A stretch of DNA of 64,000 nucleotides from DATBJG01 sp963790545 (GCA_963790545.1 CAWBPA010000005.1:1-64000); one strand, 5' to 3'. Counted from the first letter of the stretch, positions 37,266 through 47,383 are shown. Made by a program: numbers and translations. Notes: a model not told the origin generated them from the letters alone.

Positions 37266-38004
37266 AATTCCGACATGCGTCGCGTTGGTTGCCGTACTTG
37301 CTGCCTGTTCGCAGGGCGGCGGATCTCAACAGACGGTAACCGGGAGCGACCAGTCTCAGGCCGCCCCGGGTAACGCGGCACCACCGAACGCGCCGGCGAA
37401 TGCGCAGCTACGGTCCTCGGGCGGGGCAGCTCCCGCACCGACGGTGCCGGCTCCGCGTCCTGTGCCGCCACCGCCACAATTCAGAGAGCTCACGATTCCG
37501 GCGGGCACCCGGCTCAGCTTGACCCTGACGAGCTCTGTGGCTTCCGACACCAGTAAAGTCGAGGACGTCGTCCGAGCCGCGCTTGCCAAACCGGTGCTCA
37601 TTGATGGTGTAGAAGGCTTACCCAAAGGTGCGGAGCTCGTGGGATCGGTGAGCGAGGCTGAGCGATCCGGTCGCGTGAAGGGTCGCGCCTCGGTGGCCTT
37701 TCGCTTTCAGCGATTGACAGCGTGGGACGAGACCCACGACATTCAGACGGCCCGTATCGCGCGCGAGGCGGCATCCACGAAGAAAGAGGATGCGACGAAA
37801 GTCGGCATTGGGGCCGGCGCTGGTGCTTTGATTGGCGCCATTGCTGGTGGTGGAAAAGGTGCTGCAATTGGCGGCGCCGTGGGGGCCGGGGCTGGCACTG
37901 GTGCGGTCATGGCAACGCGGGGAGACGAAGTGAGACTCCCAGCTGGCACCACGGTTACCGCGACCTTGCAGGAACCACTGACGGTACGGGTGCCGCTCAA
38001 CTAG
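37258..38004 (+). CDS. Glycine-zipper lipoprotein
   Basis: A 248-residue lipoprotein: lipobox LAAC, a long Pro/Ala-rich linker (about 20-75), a beta domain (LTIPAGTRLSLTLTSSV to VAFRFQRL), a glycine zipper (IGAGAGALIGAIAGGGKGAAIGG, about 183-215) and a short beta end LPAGTTVTATLQEPL. It is similar in plan to bacterial TrbI/VirB10-like and SlyB-like envelope proteins, but no specific role can be assigned. A 28-base perfect palindrome follows the stop codon. Confidence 0.7.
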   Translation: MFKIPTCVALVAVLAACSQGGGSQQTVTGSDQSQAAPGNAAPPNAPANAQLRSSGGAAPAPTVPAPRPVPPPPQFRELTIPAGTRLSLTLTSSVASDTSKVEDVVRAALAKPVLIDGVEGLPKGAELVGSVSEAERSGRVKGRASVAFRFQRLTAWDETHDIQTARIAREAASTKKEDATKVGIGAGAGALIGAIAGGGKGAAIGGAVGAGAGTGAVMATRGDEVRLPAGTTVTATLQEPLTVRVPLN

Positions 38005-38020
38005 TCGAGAAATGGGTTGA

Positions 38021-38048
38021 TAGCGCGCACGCTAAAGCGTGCGCGCTA
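38021..38048. repeat. REP-like palindrome with 13-base perfect stem
   Basis: TAGCGCGCACGCT-AA-AGCGTGCGCGCTA, 16 bases after the lipoprotein stop. It has the CTAAAG core of the other dispersed palindromes. It may act as a terminator but lacks a T-run. Confidence 0.8.
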
Positions 38049-38197
38049 CAACCACCGTCGAACGACATTCAGAACGTCTGAACCAGGTTTGAAAACGTAG
38101 AACGTCCCCTGAGTTTGGAATTCCCGACACCCGCAAGAATCCCCCGCTGAATCTCACGGCACTTGATTTTCATCGCTTGAACCGCTGTACTGCGCGC

Positions 38198-39355
38198 ATG
38201 ACATCACCGAGTCAAAGCCTGATTCAGCGTGCGGCCGCCCTTGTGCCGATGCTGCGGACGAACGCCCTTGCAGCCGAGGCCGCCCGACGGGTTCCTGAAG
38301 CGAGTTTTGAGGCTCTGAGCGAAGCCGGCATCTTCAGGATGATGGCGCCCAAGCGGTACGGCGGCGACGAAGCCGATTTCCAGACCCAGTGCGATGTGCT
38401 CTCCGAGATCGGGCGGGGTTGTCCCTCGACATCGTGGGTGGCCACAATCTTCAGCGCGATGGGATGGCTCGTGGGCGTGTTCCCCGACGAGGCTCAAGAG
38501 GAAGTGTTCGAGGGCCGCGATCCACGGATCAGCGGCGTGTTCTCGCCAACGGGGACGGCGGTCCCCAAAGGCGGCGGTTTCGTCGTGAACGGCCGTTGGC
38601 CGTTCAACACCGGCTGTCACGGAGCCAGGTGGACGGTGCTCAACGCCGTGCTTGGCGAGGGGGTCGGGTTGCCGACGTGTGTCCTGGTGAAAAGTCGCGA
38701 ACTGAAGGTCCTCGACGACTGGCATGCGAGTGGGATGGCCGCCACGGGCAGCAACACGATCGTTGCCGAAAATGTCTTTGTCCCAGCGCACCGCAGCCTT
38801 CCGCTTCCCGACATGATCGAGGCACGCTACCCGCCGCGACACAACGCGAGCAGCCCGTATTTCAACTATCCCACCGCGGCGGTGCTCACCGTGAACGCCG
38901 GGGGTACGCCGCTCGGCATCGCGCGCGGTGCGCTGGAAACGTTTGTCGAGCGTCTGCCGGGTCGCGGGATCACCTACACCACCTACACCAACAAGTCTGA
39001 GGCGCCCGTCACGCATCTGCAGTTGGGCGAAGCGTCGCTGAAAATTGAATCGGCGGATGCGCACGTGCGTCGCGCGGCAGCGCTGCTCGATGGTCATTCA
39101 AGTGGGCCGATGTCGCTGGAATCGCGAGTCAAGGCCCGTGCACATATAGCTTATGCAACCGGACTGGTGCGGGAGGCGGTCGATACGCTCTTCCTCGCGA
39201 GCGGTGCCTCGTCAATCCAGACACAGACTCCGATTCAGAGATTCCAGCGCGACATTCAGGCGCTCGCAAATCATGCCATCCTGCATGCGCAAACGGGCAT
39301 CGAATTGTACGGCCGGGTTCTGTGTGGCCTGCCGCCGAATACGCCGCTTTACTGA
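38198..39355 (+). CDS. Acyl-CoA dehydrogenase-fold flavin monooxygenase (HsaA/HpaB-type)
   Basis: A 385-residue protein with the acyl-CoA dehydrogenase fold (APKRYGGDEADF, GFVVNGRWPFNTGCHGARW, WHASGMAATGSNTIVAENVFVP, ALANHAILHAQTGIELYG). The FNTGCHGARW and GMAATGSNT patterns match flavin-dependent class D monooxygenases such as HsaA and related hydroxylases, and the usual dehydrogenase catalytic Glu is not evident. A partner flavin reductase is not nearby. ATG 38198 (MTSPSQSLIQ) is used. It stands alone on its strand. Confidence 0.75.
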   Translation: MTSPSQSLIQRAAALVPMLRTNALAAEAARRVPEASFEALSEAGIFRMMAPKRYGGDEADFQTQCDVLSEIGRGCPSTSWVATIFSAMGWLVGVFPDEAQEEVFEGRDPRISGVFSPTGTAVPKGGGFVVNGRWPFNTGCHGARWTVLNAVLGEGVGLPTCVLVKSRELKVLDDWHASGMAATGSNTIVAENVFVPAHRSLPLPDMIEARYPPRHNASSPYFNYPTAAVLTVNAGGTPLGIARGALETFVERLPGRGITYTTYTNKSEAPVTHLQLGEASLKIESADAHVRRAAALLDGHSSGPMSLESRVKARAHIAYATGLVREAVDTLFLASGASSIQTQTPIQRFQRDIQALANHAILHAQTGIELYGRVLCGLPPNTPLY

Positions 39356-39386
39356 GAACCGAAAACTGACAGCCTGTGAAATCTTC

Positions 39387-39480
39387 AACGCTGAGAACGC
39401 CGAGGCCGCGGAGCCCGCAGAGAAATCCTTAACGTTAGGATTCCTCAGCGTGCCTCAGCGATCCCTGCGACCTCTGCGTT
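39387..39480. repeat. Long imperfect inverted repeat (AACGCTGAG..CTCTGCGTT)
   Basis: AACGCTGAGAACGCCGAGG at 39387 is the imperfect inverse of the right end CCTGCGACCTCTGCGTT. This AACGC-GAG periodic stem is a common style of dispersed intergenic repeat. It lies between convergent genes. Confidence 0.65.
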
Positions 39481-39503
39481 GGGCCTTGAAAACTGAGAAG
39501 TCC

Positions 39504-40550
39504 CTAGCGTCCAGCGGCCGGCGTCCAGCCGTCGCCCAGCCCGTAGTTGAACGTGATGAACGGGAAGACCTCCACTTCGTGGATCTTGCCAGACCGGATC
39601 TTGAACGTTTCCATCGTGACCATGTTCACCATCATGGCCAAGCCGCGCTGCGGCGGCATGTCCGGCAGATTCTTGAGCTCGCCTGGCCGTCTGGTCCCAT
39701 CGTGAATGAACAGCGGGAACGCTGCTGCAAGTCCCTTCTGCTCGTCAATGATGAGCACGCGCCGCGGCCAGATTTTCTTGATGCCTGAAAAGATGCCGGT
39801 GCTGAGCTGCTCGGCGCACGTCATCATGCTCAACTTTGAAAAGGCCCGGCCGACCGGCGTATTCGTGTTCGGCAACGCTGGCGATGGGGCCGCACGCCCT
39901 GGCTTGTCGTTCTTGACGGTCTGGTACCCGTTCTCATGGCGCACACACGTATCCGCAAATGCGGCGATGTTGCCGTCGTCACCTGTGAGCGCGTCGAAAT
40001 ACGAATTGGCGGCCCAGATCATCGTCTCTCGCGGTGTCCGCTCCGAGGCTGCGATATCGGCTACGAGGCCTGGGCGCGGGCTCGTCAGAAGCTCCATCGC
40101 CTCCTTTGCCACATTGCGATCGACGAGGTGCTCGATTTCCGTGATGTGACGGCGTTCAACCTTCAATCTGATCACGGTGAGGGCCGGCCGCCCCTCGATG
40201 TTGAAAACGGCTTGAAGCGCAATCTGACCGAAGACCGGGTCGGCCGCGTGGATCTTGAACCCGGTCGGTTCGATGTTTGCTCGCCAGAGAATGCCTTCGC
40301 CGATATCCAGACGCGCCGTATTCTCCGTGTACCACGTCTCTTCCGACGTCGGCACGCTGGCCGGATCCTTCTTGATGACGGAGGTGATGTAGTTGTCGAT
40401 GATCTCGACCAGGCAGGCCCGATCGCATGGCTTGACGCGGCTGGGATCCCACGGCTGTTTGTGCCAGGGTCTTGGCGTACCGCTCTGACCGCTCACGCCA
40501 GCAGGTGCCAGAAGTCCAACGACACTCGCCGCCAACAAGAGTTTCTTCAT
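39504..40550 (-). CDS. Secreted protein with two SnoaL/NTF2-like (DUF8021-type) halves
   Basis: A 348-residue protein with a signal peptide to about residue 21. Two similar halves each hold a helix-plus-beta cone pattern: ACLVEIIDNYITSVIKKDP with NTARLDIGEGILW, and MIWAANSYFDALTGDDGN with CVRHENGYQ, followed by VFPFITFNYGLGDGW. These resemble DUF8021/SnoaL-like proteins often annotated as hypothetical. Residues CVRHENG could be a binding site. AGGAGC precedes ATG 40550. Divergent from the metallopeptidase. Confidence 0.65.
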   Translation of the reverse strand: MKKLLLAASVVGLLAPAGVSGQSGTPRPWHKQPWDPSRVKPCDRACLVEIIDNYITSVIKKDPASVPTSEETWYTENTARLDIGEGILWRANIEPTGFKIHAADPVFGQIALQAVFNIEGRPALTVIRLKVERRHITEIEHLVDRNVAKEAMELLTSPRPGLVADIAASERTPRETMIWAANSYFDALTGDDGNIAAFADTCVRHENGYQTVKNDKPGRAAPSPALPNTNTPVGRAFSKLSMMTCAEQLSTGIFSGIKKIWPRRVLIIDEQKGLAAAFPLFIHDGTRRPGELKNLPDMPPQRGLAMMVNMVTMETFKIRSGKIHEVEVFPFITFNYGLGDGWTPAAGR

Positions 40551-40792
40551 CGAAAGCTCCTAAAACACAGAAGACAGAATACAGAATCGGTCAACCTCTG
40601 ATTCGAGCAACCAGCGGCAGGCGGACTGTGCAGCCGATTAGGACACTCGTGATTCGTCGAGCTTTCATCGTCTTAGTACCCGCACACTATACGGCTTTCT
40701 GTAAGCGGCGGGTGTCGGCTCCACGACATATGCGGTCAGAACGCACTTATCAGCCTTTCTCACAAATGCACGTTGGGATAGACTCGATCACC

Positions 40793-41623
40793 ATGCGTTG
40801 GACACCAAGAGGACGAAGCGCCGATCTCGAGGATCGCCGGGGATCCAGTGGATTTCGCCGTGCCGCCCCCATTGGCGTTGGCGGCATTCTCGTATTGGTC
40901 GTGCTGAGCCTGTTGACCGGACAGAATTTTCTCTCCGATCCCGGTGTTCAAGACAGCGTTTCCCCGGCACCGGCGGCGCCGCCTGCCACGACATCGCCTC
41001 AGGAAGAAGAGCTGGTGCAGTTCGTCTCGTTCGTGCTGGACGATGCACAGGACACGTGGGAACGGCTGCTGCAGGGTCGGTATCAACGCGCGCAGCTGGT
41101 GCTCTTTCGCGACGCGGTTGAGTCCGCGTGCGGATTCGCGGAGGCGGCGACCGGACCGTTTTACTGTCCTGGCGATCGGAAGGTGTACATCGATCTTGGC
41201 TTCTACCAGGAGTTGCGGCAGCGGTTCGGCGCGCCCGGCGATTTCGCGCAGGCGTACGTGCTGACGCACGAGATCGGTCACCACGTGCAAACCCTGCTTG
41301 GAATCGAGGGTCGCATGCGGCAGATGCAACAAGCCCGGCCGCAGCTGGCCAACGAGCTCTCGGTACGACTGGAACTTCAGGCCGACTGTTTTGCCGGCCT
41401 CTGGGGAAACTCAACCGCTCAGCGGAACATCCTCGAGCACGGAGACGTGGAAGAGGGTCTCGCGGCCGCGGCGGCAATTGGCGACGATCGGATCCAGCGT
41501 ATGTCGGGCGCAAGAGTCGCACCTGAACGGTTCACGCATGGATCGTCGACGCAGCGGGTCGAATGGTTCCGTCGTGGGCTGCAATCCGGCAAAATCGAGG
41601 CTTGCGATACGTTCAATCAGTAA
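40793..41623 (+). CDS. Neutral zinc metallopeptidase, YpfJ family
   Basis: A 276-residue single-pass membrane protein. The opening RWTPRGRSADLEDRRG is characteristic of the YpfJ/KPN_02809 family. A membrane helix lies at about 28-44, followed by a periplasmic domain with Cys pair (ACGFAEAATGPFYCPGD), the zinc motif HEIGHH and the third ligand/ELQADC segment. The substrate is unknown. An upstream in-frame ATG at 40766 exists, but family N-termini start at MRWTP. Confidence 0.88.
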   Translation: MRWTPRGRSADLEDRRGSSGFRRAAPIGVGGILVLVVLSLLTGQNFLSDPGVQDSVSPAPAAPPATTSPQEEELVQFVSFVLDDAQDTWERLLQGRYQRAQLVLFRDAVESACGFAEAATGPFYCPGDRKVYIDLGFYQELRQRFGAPGDFAQAYVLTHEIGHHVQTLLGIEGRMRQMQQARPQLANELSVRLELQADCFAGLWGNSTAQRNILEHGDVEEGLAAAAAIGDDRIQRMSGARVAPERFTHGSSTQRVEWFRRGLQSGKIEACDTFNQ

Positions 41624-41669
41624 ACAGTTATCAGAACTGAAAACTGAATCCCTCCACCCGTTCGTGCCC

Positions 41670-42758
41670 TCAATTTGGCGTGCAGGTGCTCAGTCGGGTG
41701 CTGATGGATTCCAGCTCCGAGCGAAGCCCGAACGTGGGCAGTGGGTTGGAGTCGCCGCCTCGTACCGACCGGATGAATACGCTCGCATCGTTGAGCGGCA
41801 GGGTCGTGATGTTTGCGCAGAAGTCCGGCCAAAGGCCATCTTGCTGAAGATACTCTTCCACGTTCGACACATAGAAAACCGACACCGGAACGCCGTTGGT
41901 CTTGAGGTACTGGCCGATCGCCCGAATCGCTTTGCCGCCGGCGAAATTGCCGATGACGGGCACGAGCAGATTCTGCGACTCGAAGGTTTTCAGGAACTGG
42001 AATGTCTCTTCTGACGCGAGGTAACTGCGAGCTTGCCCGGCGCGATCCGTCGCCAGCATGAGGTCACGATAGGAAGGCTCGCTCGTGCGCCGGCGGCCAG
42101 CGGTCTGGCTGGACGAGTACTGAATGGACGGCCCGTACGAATAAAAGGCGCGATAGACGTGCTGGAGCCTCAGCATGTCGTCGGCGCCGAGCTGAAACCC
42201 ATGTGTCTTGACGAGATGATTCACAATCGCGCGCATGTTTTGTGAATACAGCGCATCGGAGGCCGGAACGTCGAGGTACGCGTCGAAGATTTCACCCACG
42301 GTCGAGGTGGCGCTGAGCCCCTCCGGACGCTTTCTGGAAAAGAGCCGGGACACGAACTCGGCGCGATCTCCGGAGAGCTCGAAGAGCGCCTTGTACATGA
42401 GATGGGTGTTGAAGTTGCCCCGCCGGATGTCCACGATGAAGGCCATCCTCGGCTTGAGAGCGGCGATATAGGTAAAGTTCTGCTCCGGTCCCACTCCGAG
42501 ATAAATGCCCTGCGATTTGACCGCGCGCACCAGGTCCGGAATGACGTCCTGAAGGGCTTCCTCATTCGACAACAGGTTGTCGGACCCGAAGGTTCCTGGC
42601 CGCTCCGAAAAGCTCAGCGCCATCTGCCAGAAATCCCTGTCGTCCAACCGAGCCGGCAGCGTATCCGTGCCGGCACGGGCGCCGGACACGAACAGCGCAA
42701 CCAGAACGCCAATGGCGAGAAGTCCCTCGCCGTGTAACAGGCGAAACCGGCTGGACAT
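41670..42758 (-). CDS. Secreted protein similar to LIC_10091-type hypotheticals
   Basis: A 362-residue protein with a signal peptide. A conserved core reads FGSDNLLSNE, GIYLGVGPEQNFTYIAALKP and FIVDIRRGNFNTHLMYKALFE, then FYVSNVEEYL. The GVGPEQNFTYI loop and VDIRR strand look like a Rossmann, methyltransferase-type fold, but no SAM motif is certain. The family naming is from memory and of moderate certainty. Exported Rossmann-like proteins are unusual. It is convergent with the metallopeptidase and 13 bases from the next minus-strand gene. Confidence 0.6.
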   Translation of the reverse strand: MSSRFRLLHGEGLLAIGVLVALFVSGARAGTDTLPARLDDRDFWQMALSFSERPGTFGSDNLLSNEEALQDVIPDLVRAVKSQGIYLGVGPEQNFTYIAALKPRMAFIVDIRRGNFNTHLMYKALFELSGDRAEFVSRLFSRKRPEGLSATSTVGEIFDAYLDVPASDALYSQNMRAIVNHLVKTHGFQLGADDMLRLQHVYRAFYSYGPSIQYSSSQTAGRRRTSEPSYRDLMLATDRAGQARSYLASEETFQFLKTFESQNLLVPVIGNFAGGKAIRAIGQYLKTNGVPVSVFYVSNVEEYLQQDGLWPDFCANITTLPLNDASVFIRSVRGGDSNPLPTFGLRSELESISTRLSTCTPN

Positions 42759-42772
42759 GGGTCAGATTGTAG

Positions 42773-43871
42773 CTACTTCCAGACTGATCGGGCCGTGGAG
42801 ACCACCAGTTCGAGCTTGCGCCACTGGTCGTCGATGCTCAGGAGATTGCCGGTTGCAACCGAGGCAAACCCGCACTGGGGGCTCAATGCAAGGTTGTCGA
42901 GGGGAACGTACCGGGTGGCCTCGTCGATCCGGCCTCGTATCGTGTCCTGAGACTCGAGCGAAGCTCGCTTGGTGGTCACGAGACCGAGCACGGCGGTCTT
43001 GTGGCTGGGCAGCCAGCGGAGCGGTTCAAAGCTTCCCGAGCGGTCGTCATCGGTACTCGAGCAGAAACGTATCGACGTCGAGATCGGCAAACAACCGCTC
43101 CGCGATCGCTTCGTACGCGCCCTGGGTGTACCAACGGCTCCGGTTGTTCCCGCGGCACACGTGCAGCGCGCACGTGACCCTTTCGCGATCGATCCCTTTC
43201 AACGTGGCATTATCGCCCGCAATGGCGGTCTCGAGTGCCGCGTCGGGATCCACGCCGGACTGCTCGATTCTTTTTCGTTGCTCCGCGTCCAGATAGTGCG
43301 AGTAGTAAGGAGCATCGAGCTGGATGTAGGCCGCGCCTTGCCCTACCAGCCACTGGACTTCATCTCGCAGGATCTCTGCAATATCTGCGAGCAGCAGCGC
43401 CCGCGACTCGTAAAACTGGTCGGTGACCCCGGGCTTGTAGCTCGCAAGCATGAAGTTTGATGCAGCCGGCAACGTGATTTTGAAAGGGGCTCCGGCCGAG
43501 CCCTTGAGCCATGGAAGCTCGTCCGCGGTGAGCTTGTCGCGTTTTCGCAGCTTCGCCCCGGCCACGCGCGCTTTCGTGGGCTCAGTCGCAGCACCGGGTC
43601 CCTTCCAGTCGAGAAGCACATGGGCCTGGGTGAAGCCGTCAACGGCGTTGGCCAGCGGCGACAGCCAGGACCCCCGCCGCATCTCGCCGTCGGTCACGAT
43701 GTCCAGCCCGACTTCTCGCTGCCTGCGCACGGCATCGTCGATCGCGCGATCCTCGATGGCGTGCAAGGTCTCGATTGCGAGACGACCCTCGTCGAACGCC
43801 TGCCTGGCGGCCAGCAGTTCAGGCGGCCGCAGCAGGCTTCCAACGTGATCGGCGCGATAGCGGACAGGCAT
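42773..43871 (-). CDS. MetE-like cobalamin-independent methionine synthase family protein (one frameshift)
   Basis: About 366 residues, equal to the C-terminal catalytic barrel of MetE. Seen: ADHVGSLLRP, DIVTDGEMRRGSW, IQLDAPYY, HVCRGNN, and after a frame change LLEYDDDRSGSFEPLRWLP and SPQCGFASV (zinc-ligand Cys). One extra C near 43051-43053 separates the two parts. Stand-alone MetE-core proteins transfer methyl groups to homocysteine from varied donors or act in unknown reactions. A methionine-pathway partner is not adjacent. Confidence 0.8.
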
Positions 43872-43892
43872 CAGGAAGTGGGCGGCCTCGCG

Positions 43893-45299
43893 TCACCGGG
43901 GAGGTCCGCCAATATTACGCAGAAAGTCGGGCAGGTTTCGAACGAATTCGCGCACTTCGGGCACATAGGTGTACGCAAGCCAGAACGCAAAGAGCGTGAA
44001 CCCGAGACCCAGAAACCCATTCCAGGCCGCAAGCGGGCCGTGATGGGCGAACCTGGCAGGGGTGCCCAGCATGTGGAAGATCGTGAAGAGCCCGACGATT
44101 CCCACCCACACGGGCACGCCTGCCGGCAACATCCACCCGAACACCGCGCCAGTCTTGACCAATGACACGAGCGCGACAATCAGGAGCACGAACAACCCGG
44201 CTGAGTAGAGTCCGAGGAGCGGGGTCACCATTCCCGCAGGTACCTGCGACGAGTAGGCGCCGTGCTCGGCCTCGCGATCCCACCATTGGTGTTCACGCCG
44301 CCGCTGACGGCGCACGTGCTGCCTCCACTGTCGCTGCTGGCGGCGCCAGTGTCGTTTCCAGTCTTTGCTTTGAGCCTTGAAGTCCGCAACGTTCTTCATC
44401 GCCTGGTCGATCACTTCCTGCGCGTTGAACGGCATCCCATGGGCCGCAGCCCGCTGCTCGGAGGTGTGCGCGTAGGGGATGACGAACATGGCGAGGAAAT
44501 AGACACCGATCCAGGCGCCCTTGGTGATGATCGCGAAGATCACGAAAACGACGCGAATGATCGCCACGTCGATGCCGAGGTAGGCTGCCAGGCCGTTGCA
44601 GACACCACTGATCAGGGCACCTTCGCGGATTAGGTACAGCCGCTTGGGGGCGCCGGTGTCGGCGCTGCTCCGGTCGTCGGTGCCGCTCCCTGGTTCGCGC
44701 CGGGCCTCGCCGGTTTCCTCGGTTCCAGATTCGACGGGCCCCATCTCCTTGATTACCTGCTCGATCTCTGCTGCTGTCACCACGGTCTTGTGCGGTCCGA
44801 GGAACTTGTTGCACTTTTCTGCGATCGCCTGCTCCAGGTCGGCCACGATCTCAGTCTGATCCGGATTGTCTTTGAGCACGGCCTCGGCATGATCGAGATA
44901 GGCGCGCAATGCCTCGTACGCGGTCTCATCAAGTTGATACGCGTTGCCGTTGAGGTTGATCGAGATGACTTTGTGCATGGTCAGCGTCCTAAGATCGTCG
45001 ATCGTGGTGTTGATCTGCGCCCGGTACTCGTTCAGCTCACCCAGCTGCGATTGGCCCTTGGCGGTGAGCTTGTAGTACTTGCGTGGCGGGCCCGCATCCG
45101 ACTCCTGCCATTCGTAGTCGACCAGGCCTTCGCGCCGCAGCTTGCTGAGGAGTGGATAGAGCGTCCCTTCCTGCGTCGCAAACTCGGTCGTGCTCAGTCG
45201 CCGCAGCATGTCCGCGACGTAGACCTTGTCGCTCGCGATGATCTTGAGGATCAGGAACTCGAGAAGTCCCTTCCGTATGGCACCAAACTTTTCGCTCAT
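43893..45299 (-). CDS. PadR regulator fused to PspC-domain membrane protein
   Basis: 468 residues. The N-terminal PadR winged helix (1-105) has LLEFLILKIIASDKVY, EGTLYPLLSKLRREGLV and RKYYKLTAKGQ. The following part begins MHKVISINLNGNAYQ, the usual start of a separate PadR-associated membrane protein, with a PspC domain (LIREGALISGVCNGLAAYLGI), Arg-rich linker and three further membrane segments. The segments are usually two overlapping genes. Here they are one frame, either a true fusion or the result of an indel near 44985. Internal initiation at 44978 is possible. It would link stress sensing at the membrane to transcription. Confidence 0.75.
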   Translation of the reverse strand: MSEKFGAIRKGLLEFLILKIIASDKVYVADMLRRLSTTEFATQEGTLYPLLSKLRREGLVDYEWQESDAGPPRKYYKLTAKGQSQLGELNEYRAQINTTIDDLRTLTMHKVISINLNGNAYQLDETAYEALRAYLDHAEAVLKDNPDQTEIVADLEQAIAEKCNKFLGPHKTVVTAAEIEQVIKEMGPVESGTEETGEARREPGSGTDDRSSADTGAPKRLYLIREGALISGVCNGLAAYLGIDVAIIRVVFVIFAIITKGAWIGVYFLAMFVIPYAHTSEQRAAAHGMPFNAQEVIDQAMKNVADFKAQSKDWKRHWRRQQRQWRQHVRRQRRREHQWWDREAEHGAYSSQVPAGMVTPLLGLYSAGLFVLLIVALVSLVKTGAVFGWMLPAGVPVWVGIVGLFTIFHMLGTPARFAHHGPLAAWNGFLGLGFTLFAFWLAYTYVPEVREFVRNLPDFLRNIGGPPR

Positions 45300-45399
45300 T
45301 GCTTTCGTAAGCTACCTTGTGATACAAAGGTAGCAGAGTGGAGCAAGGTCGTCAAGTACGAGTTTGCTTGGGAAATCTGGAGTCTGTCAGGAGACCAAT

Positions 45400-46126
45400 A
45401 TGAAGAACGGGGTTTCTGGACGTTTTCGCCGCTTCAACAGGACGGCACTGCTGGCCATGATTATTGTGGGACTTGTGGTGACCTGGGGGAGCTTGATGAG
45501 CCCGGCTGGATCCTCGCTGCCCAGCGCACACACACACGGGTCAGCGGCGAGAGTCGCAGAGTCTGACTCCCGCGGTCCGATCCTTCGGGAGGAGGCTCGG
45601 CCGAATTCCCTGTCGGTGGTCCCCGCACATCACGGGACGTTTTTCACGCAGCTGGCGTCGTTTCTGACCTGTTCGCGCGGCTGGTGGGCGATTCTGGCAA
45701 GATTGCTCGGTTACGGCGACACGCCGCTCACTACTCTCGTGGCCACGGTCGACACCTGCGATCCGGGCTCTGGGTTGGAGGCATTCACGATGGTTCTTGG
45801 GTTCTAGAACCTTACTTATGGACCTCTCGATCAACGAAGGCGTGCTGGTCGTCGGCGGCGGTGTGGGCGATTCGCCGCGCTCGGCCATCTTCATAAAACG
45901 AGCTCCCAGGGGTACAAGTGCGGTCGATGCGGAAGATATGTATCTCACCCAGCGATTCGGGAGGCGCGGTCACGGATGGACGCTGGTGACGCGCGAGCTC
46001 GTGCACGATCACGGGCGTGCGTACGATCGATTGCGAATCCTGGTCGGCCAGACAGATGAACGAACGTTGTACTTTGACGTAACGGATTGGCTGGCGCAGG
46101 CTGAGGTCTCGTACCGAAACGGATAG
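45400..46126 (+). CDS. Hypothetical membrane-anchored protein, probably split by a frameshift
   Basis: No family recognised. A first frame (45400-45807) starts MKNGVSGRFRR after CAGGAG and has one N-terminal membrane helix (LLAMIIVGLVVTWG). A second frame (from 45797 to 46126) carries MDLSINEGVLVVGGG and a charged C-terminus (ERTLYFDVTDWLAQA). They join smoothly if one G is removed from GGG at 45799-45801 (AFTMVLG followed by SRTLLMDL), giving about 241 residues. The tail is partly complementary to no known gene. Treat both the existence and the join as tentative. Confidence 0.45.
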
Positions 46127-46150
46127 TTGCTGCAACCTGCCCCACGACCA

Positions 46151-47383
46151 TTAAGTCTTGATGAGCTCTTCCACGCGATACCCGCCTTTCGCCTTGTCGG
46201 CGAAATAGATCATCGTGAAGATGACGAACAGCGTCGAAGGAAGCGCGGCCCACAACGGCAGCACGGCGCGGGCGCCATAGACGTCGTTGATCCGGCCCAT
46301 CACCGGTCCGGCAATCGCGGTCGAAAAGCTGCCCGAGGCACCGATGATCGCAAGCAGCAGCGCGCCTCCTGCGGGGAACCGCTCGGAGGTGATGCCAAGC
46401 ATGGTCGGCCACCAGAACGCGGTGCCAAGAGCCAGCAGACCGGCCGCAACGAACCACATTGCCACGGTCGTGGTCTGGCCGAACAGGTAAAGTCCAATCG
46501 CGGCAATGGGGGCGGTTGAGGCGATGAGCAACGTCGGCGACATCTTGTGCGGAATACCGCCGAAGAACTGTCGCATGGCGTACATGATCCCGTTCACCCA
46601 GACGAGCAGGATGATGCCGGCCTGGGTACCACTTTGCATCACCTCGTTGAAGATATTGGCATACCACTGGCCGGGTCCGAGCTCGGTTGCCGCGGTCAGC
46701 CACATACACAGCCAGACAACCAGAAAAAGCGGTCGGCCCACCTCGGCGAACATCCCGCCAAGCGACACTCCCGCGGCCGCGCTCTCTGTTCGGGGGAACG
46801 TCTTTCCCAGGAACAACCACGTATAGATGACCGATGGTACGAGGAGCAGCAGCATCTTGGCTTGCCAGCCCAGGCCGAGCTGCGTGAATCCGTACGCGAG
46901 CAGTCCGCCAATCACGATTCCGCCCGGGAACCACGCGTGCAGGGCCACGAGTTTCGACGTCTTCTCACTTCGATAGAGTGTCGTGACCAATGGATTGACG
47001 AACGCCTCAACCAGCCCGTTCGCGATGCCGATGATGAGCGTGGCGGCAAAAAGAACCGCGAAGCTTGGCGAGAAGATCGTGAGTAGCGTTCCGCAGATGT
47101 GCCCGATCGCCGCAAGTCTGGCGAGCGTGCTCATGCCAAGCAGATCGCACAGAGGACCGCCGAAGAGAATCGAAAGCCCGAATCCCCAGAATGCCGCGCC
47201 GGCAATCCAGCCGACCTCGGTCTTGGTCAGGCTGAATACCGCCTCGAAGTCCCCCATGATGTCGCCGCGAATGGCAAACGACATAGCGGTGGCAATGAGC
47301 GCGATGCAGCTTGCGCGAAAGAGGTGTGCCGCCTGTCGGCTGTCGACTGATGACTGACGACGGTCGACTGTCATGTCCACCAT
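46151..47383 (-). CDS. MFS transporter, probable sugar permease
   Basis: A 410-residue protein with about 12 membrane segments and MFS features (GGPLCDLLG in loop 2-3, FPGGIVIGGLLAYG, AFWWPTMLGITSERFPAGG). The WWPT.LGI..ERFP pattern occurs in sugar-type MFS carriers beside sugar isomerase genes. It is the last gene of the sugar-oxidation unit and overlaps the preceding isomerase by 13 bases. It probably imports the sugar or its oxidised product; the substrate is unknown. Confidence 0.82.
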   Translation of the reverse strand: MVDMTVDRRQSSVDSRQAAHLFRASCIALIATAMSFAIRGDIMGDFEAVFSLTKTEVGWIAGAAFWGFGLSILFGGPLCDLLGMSTLARLAAIGHICGTLLTIFSPSFAVLFAATLIIGIANGLVEAFVNPLVTTLYRSEKTSKLVALHAWFPGGIVIGGLLAYGFTQLGLGWQAKMLLLLVPSVIYTWLFLGKTFPRTESAAAGVSLGGMFAEVGRPLFLVVWLCMWLTAATELGPGQWYANIFNEVMQSGTQAGIILLVWVNGIMYAMRQFFGGIPHKMSPTLLIASTAPIAAIGLYLFGQTTTVAMWFVAAGLLALGTAFWWPTMLGITSERFPAGGALLLAIIGASGSFSTAIAGPVMGRINDVYGARAVLPLWAALPSTLFVIFTMIYFADKAKGGYRVEELIKT

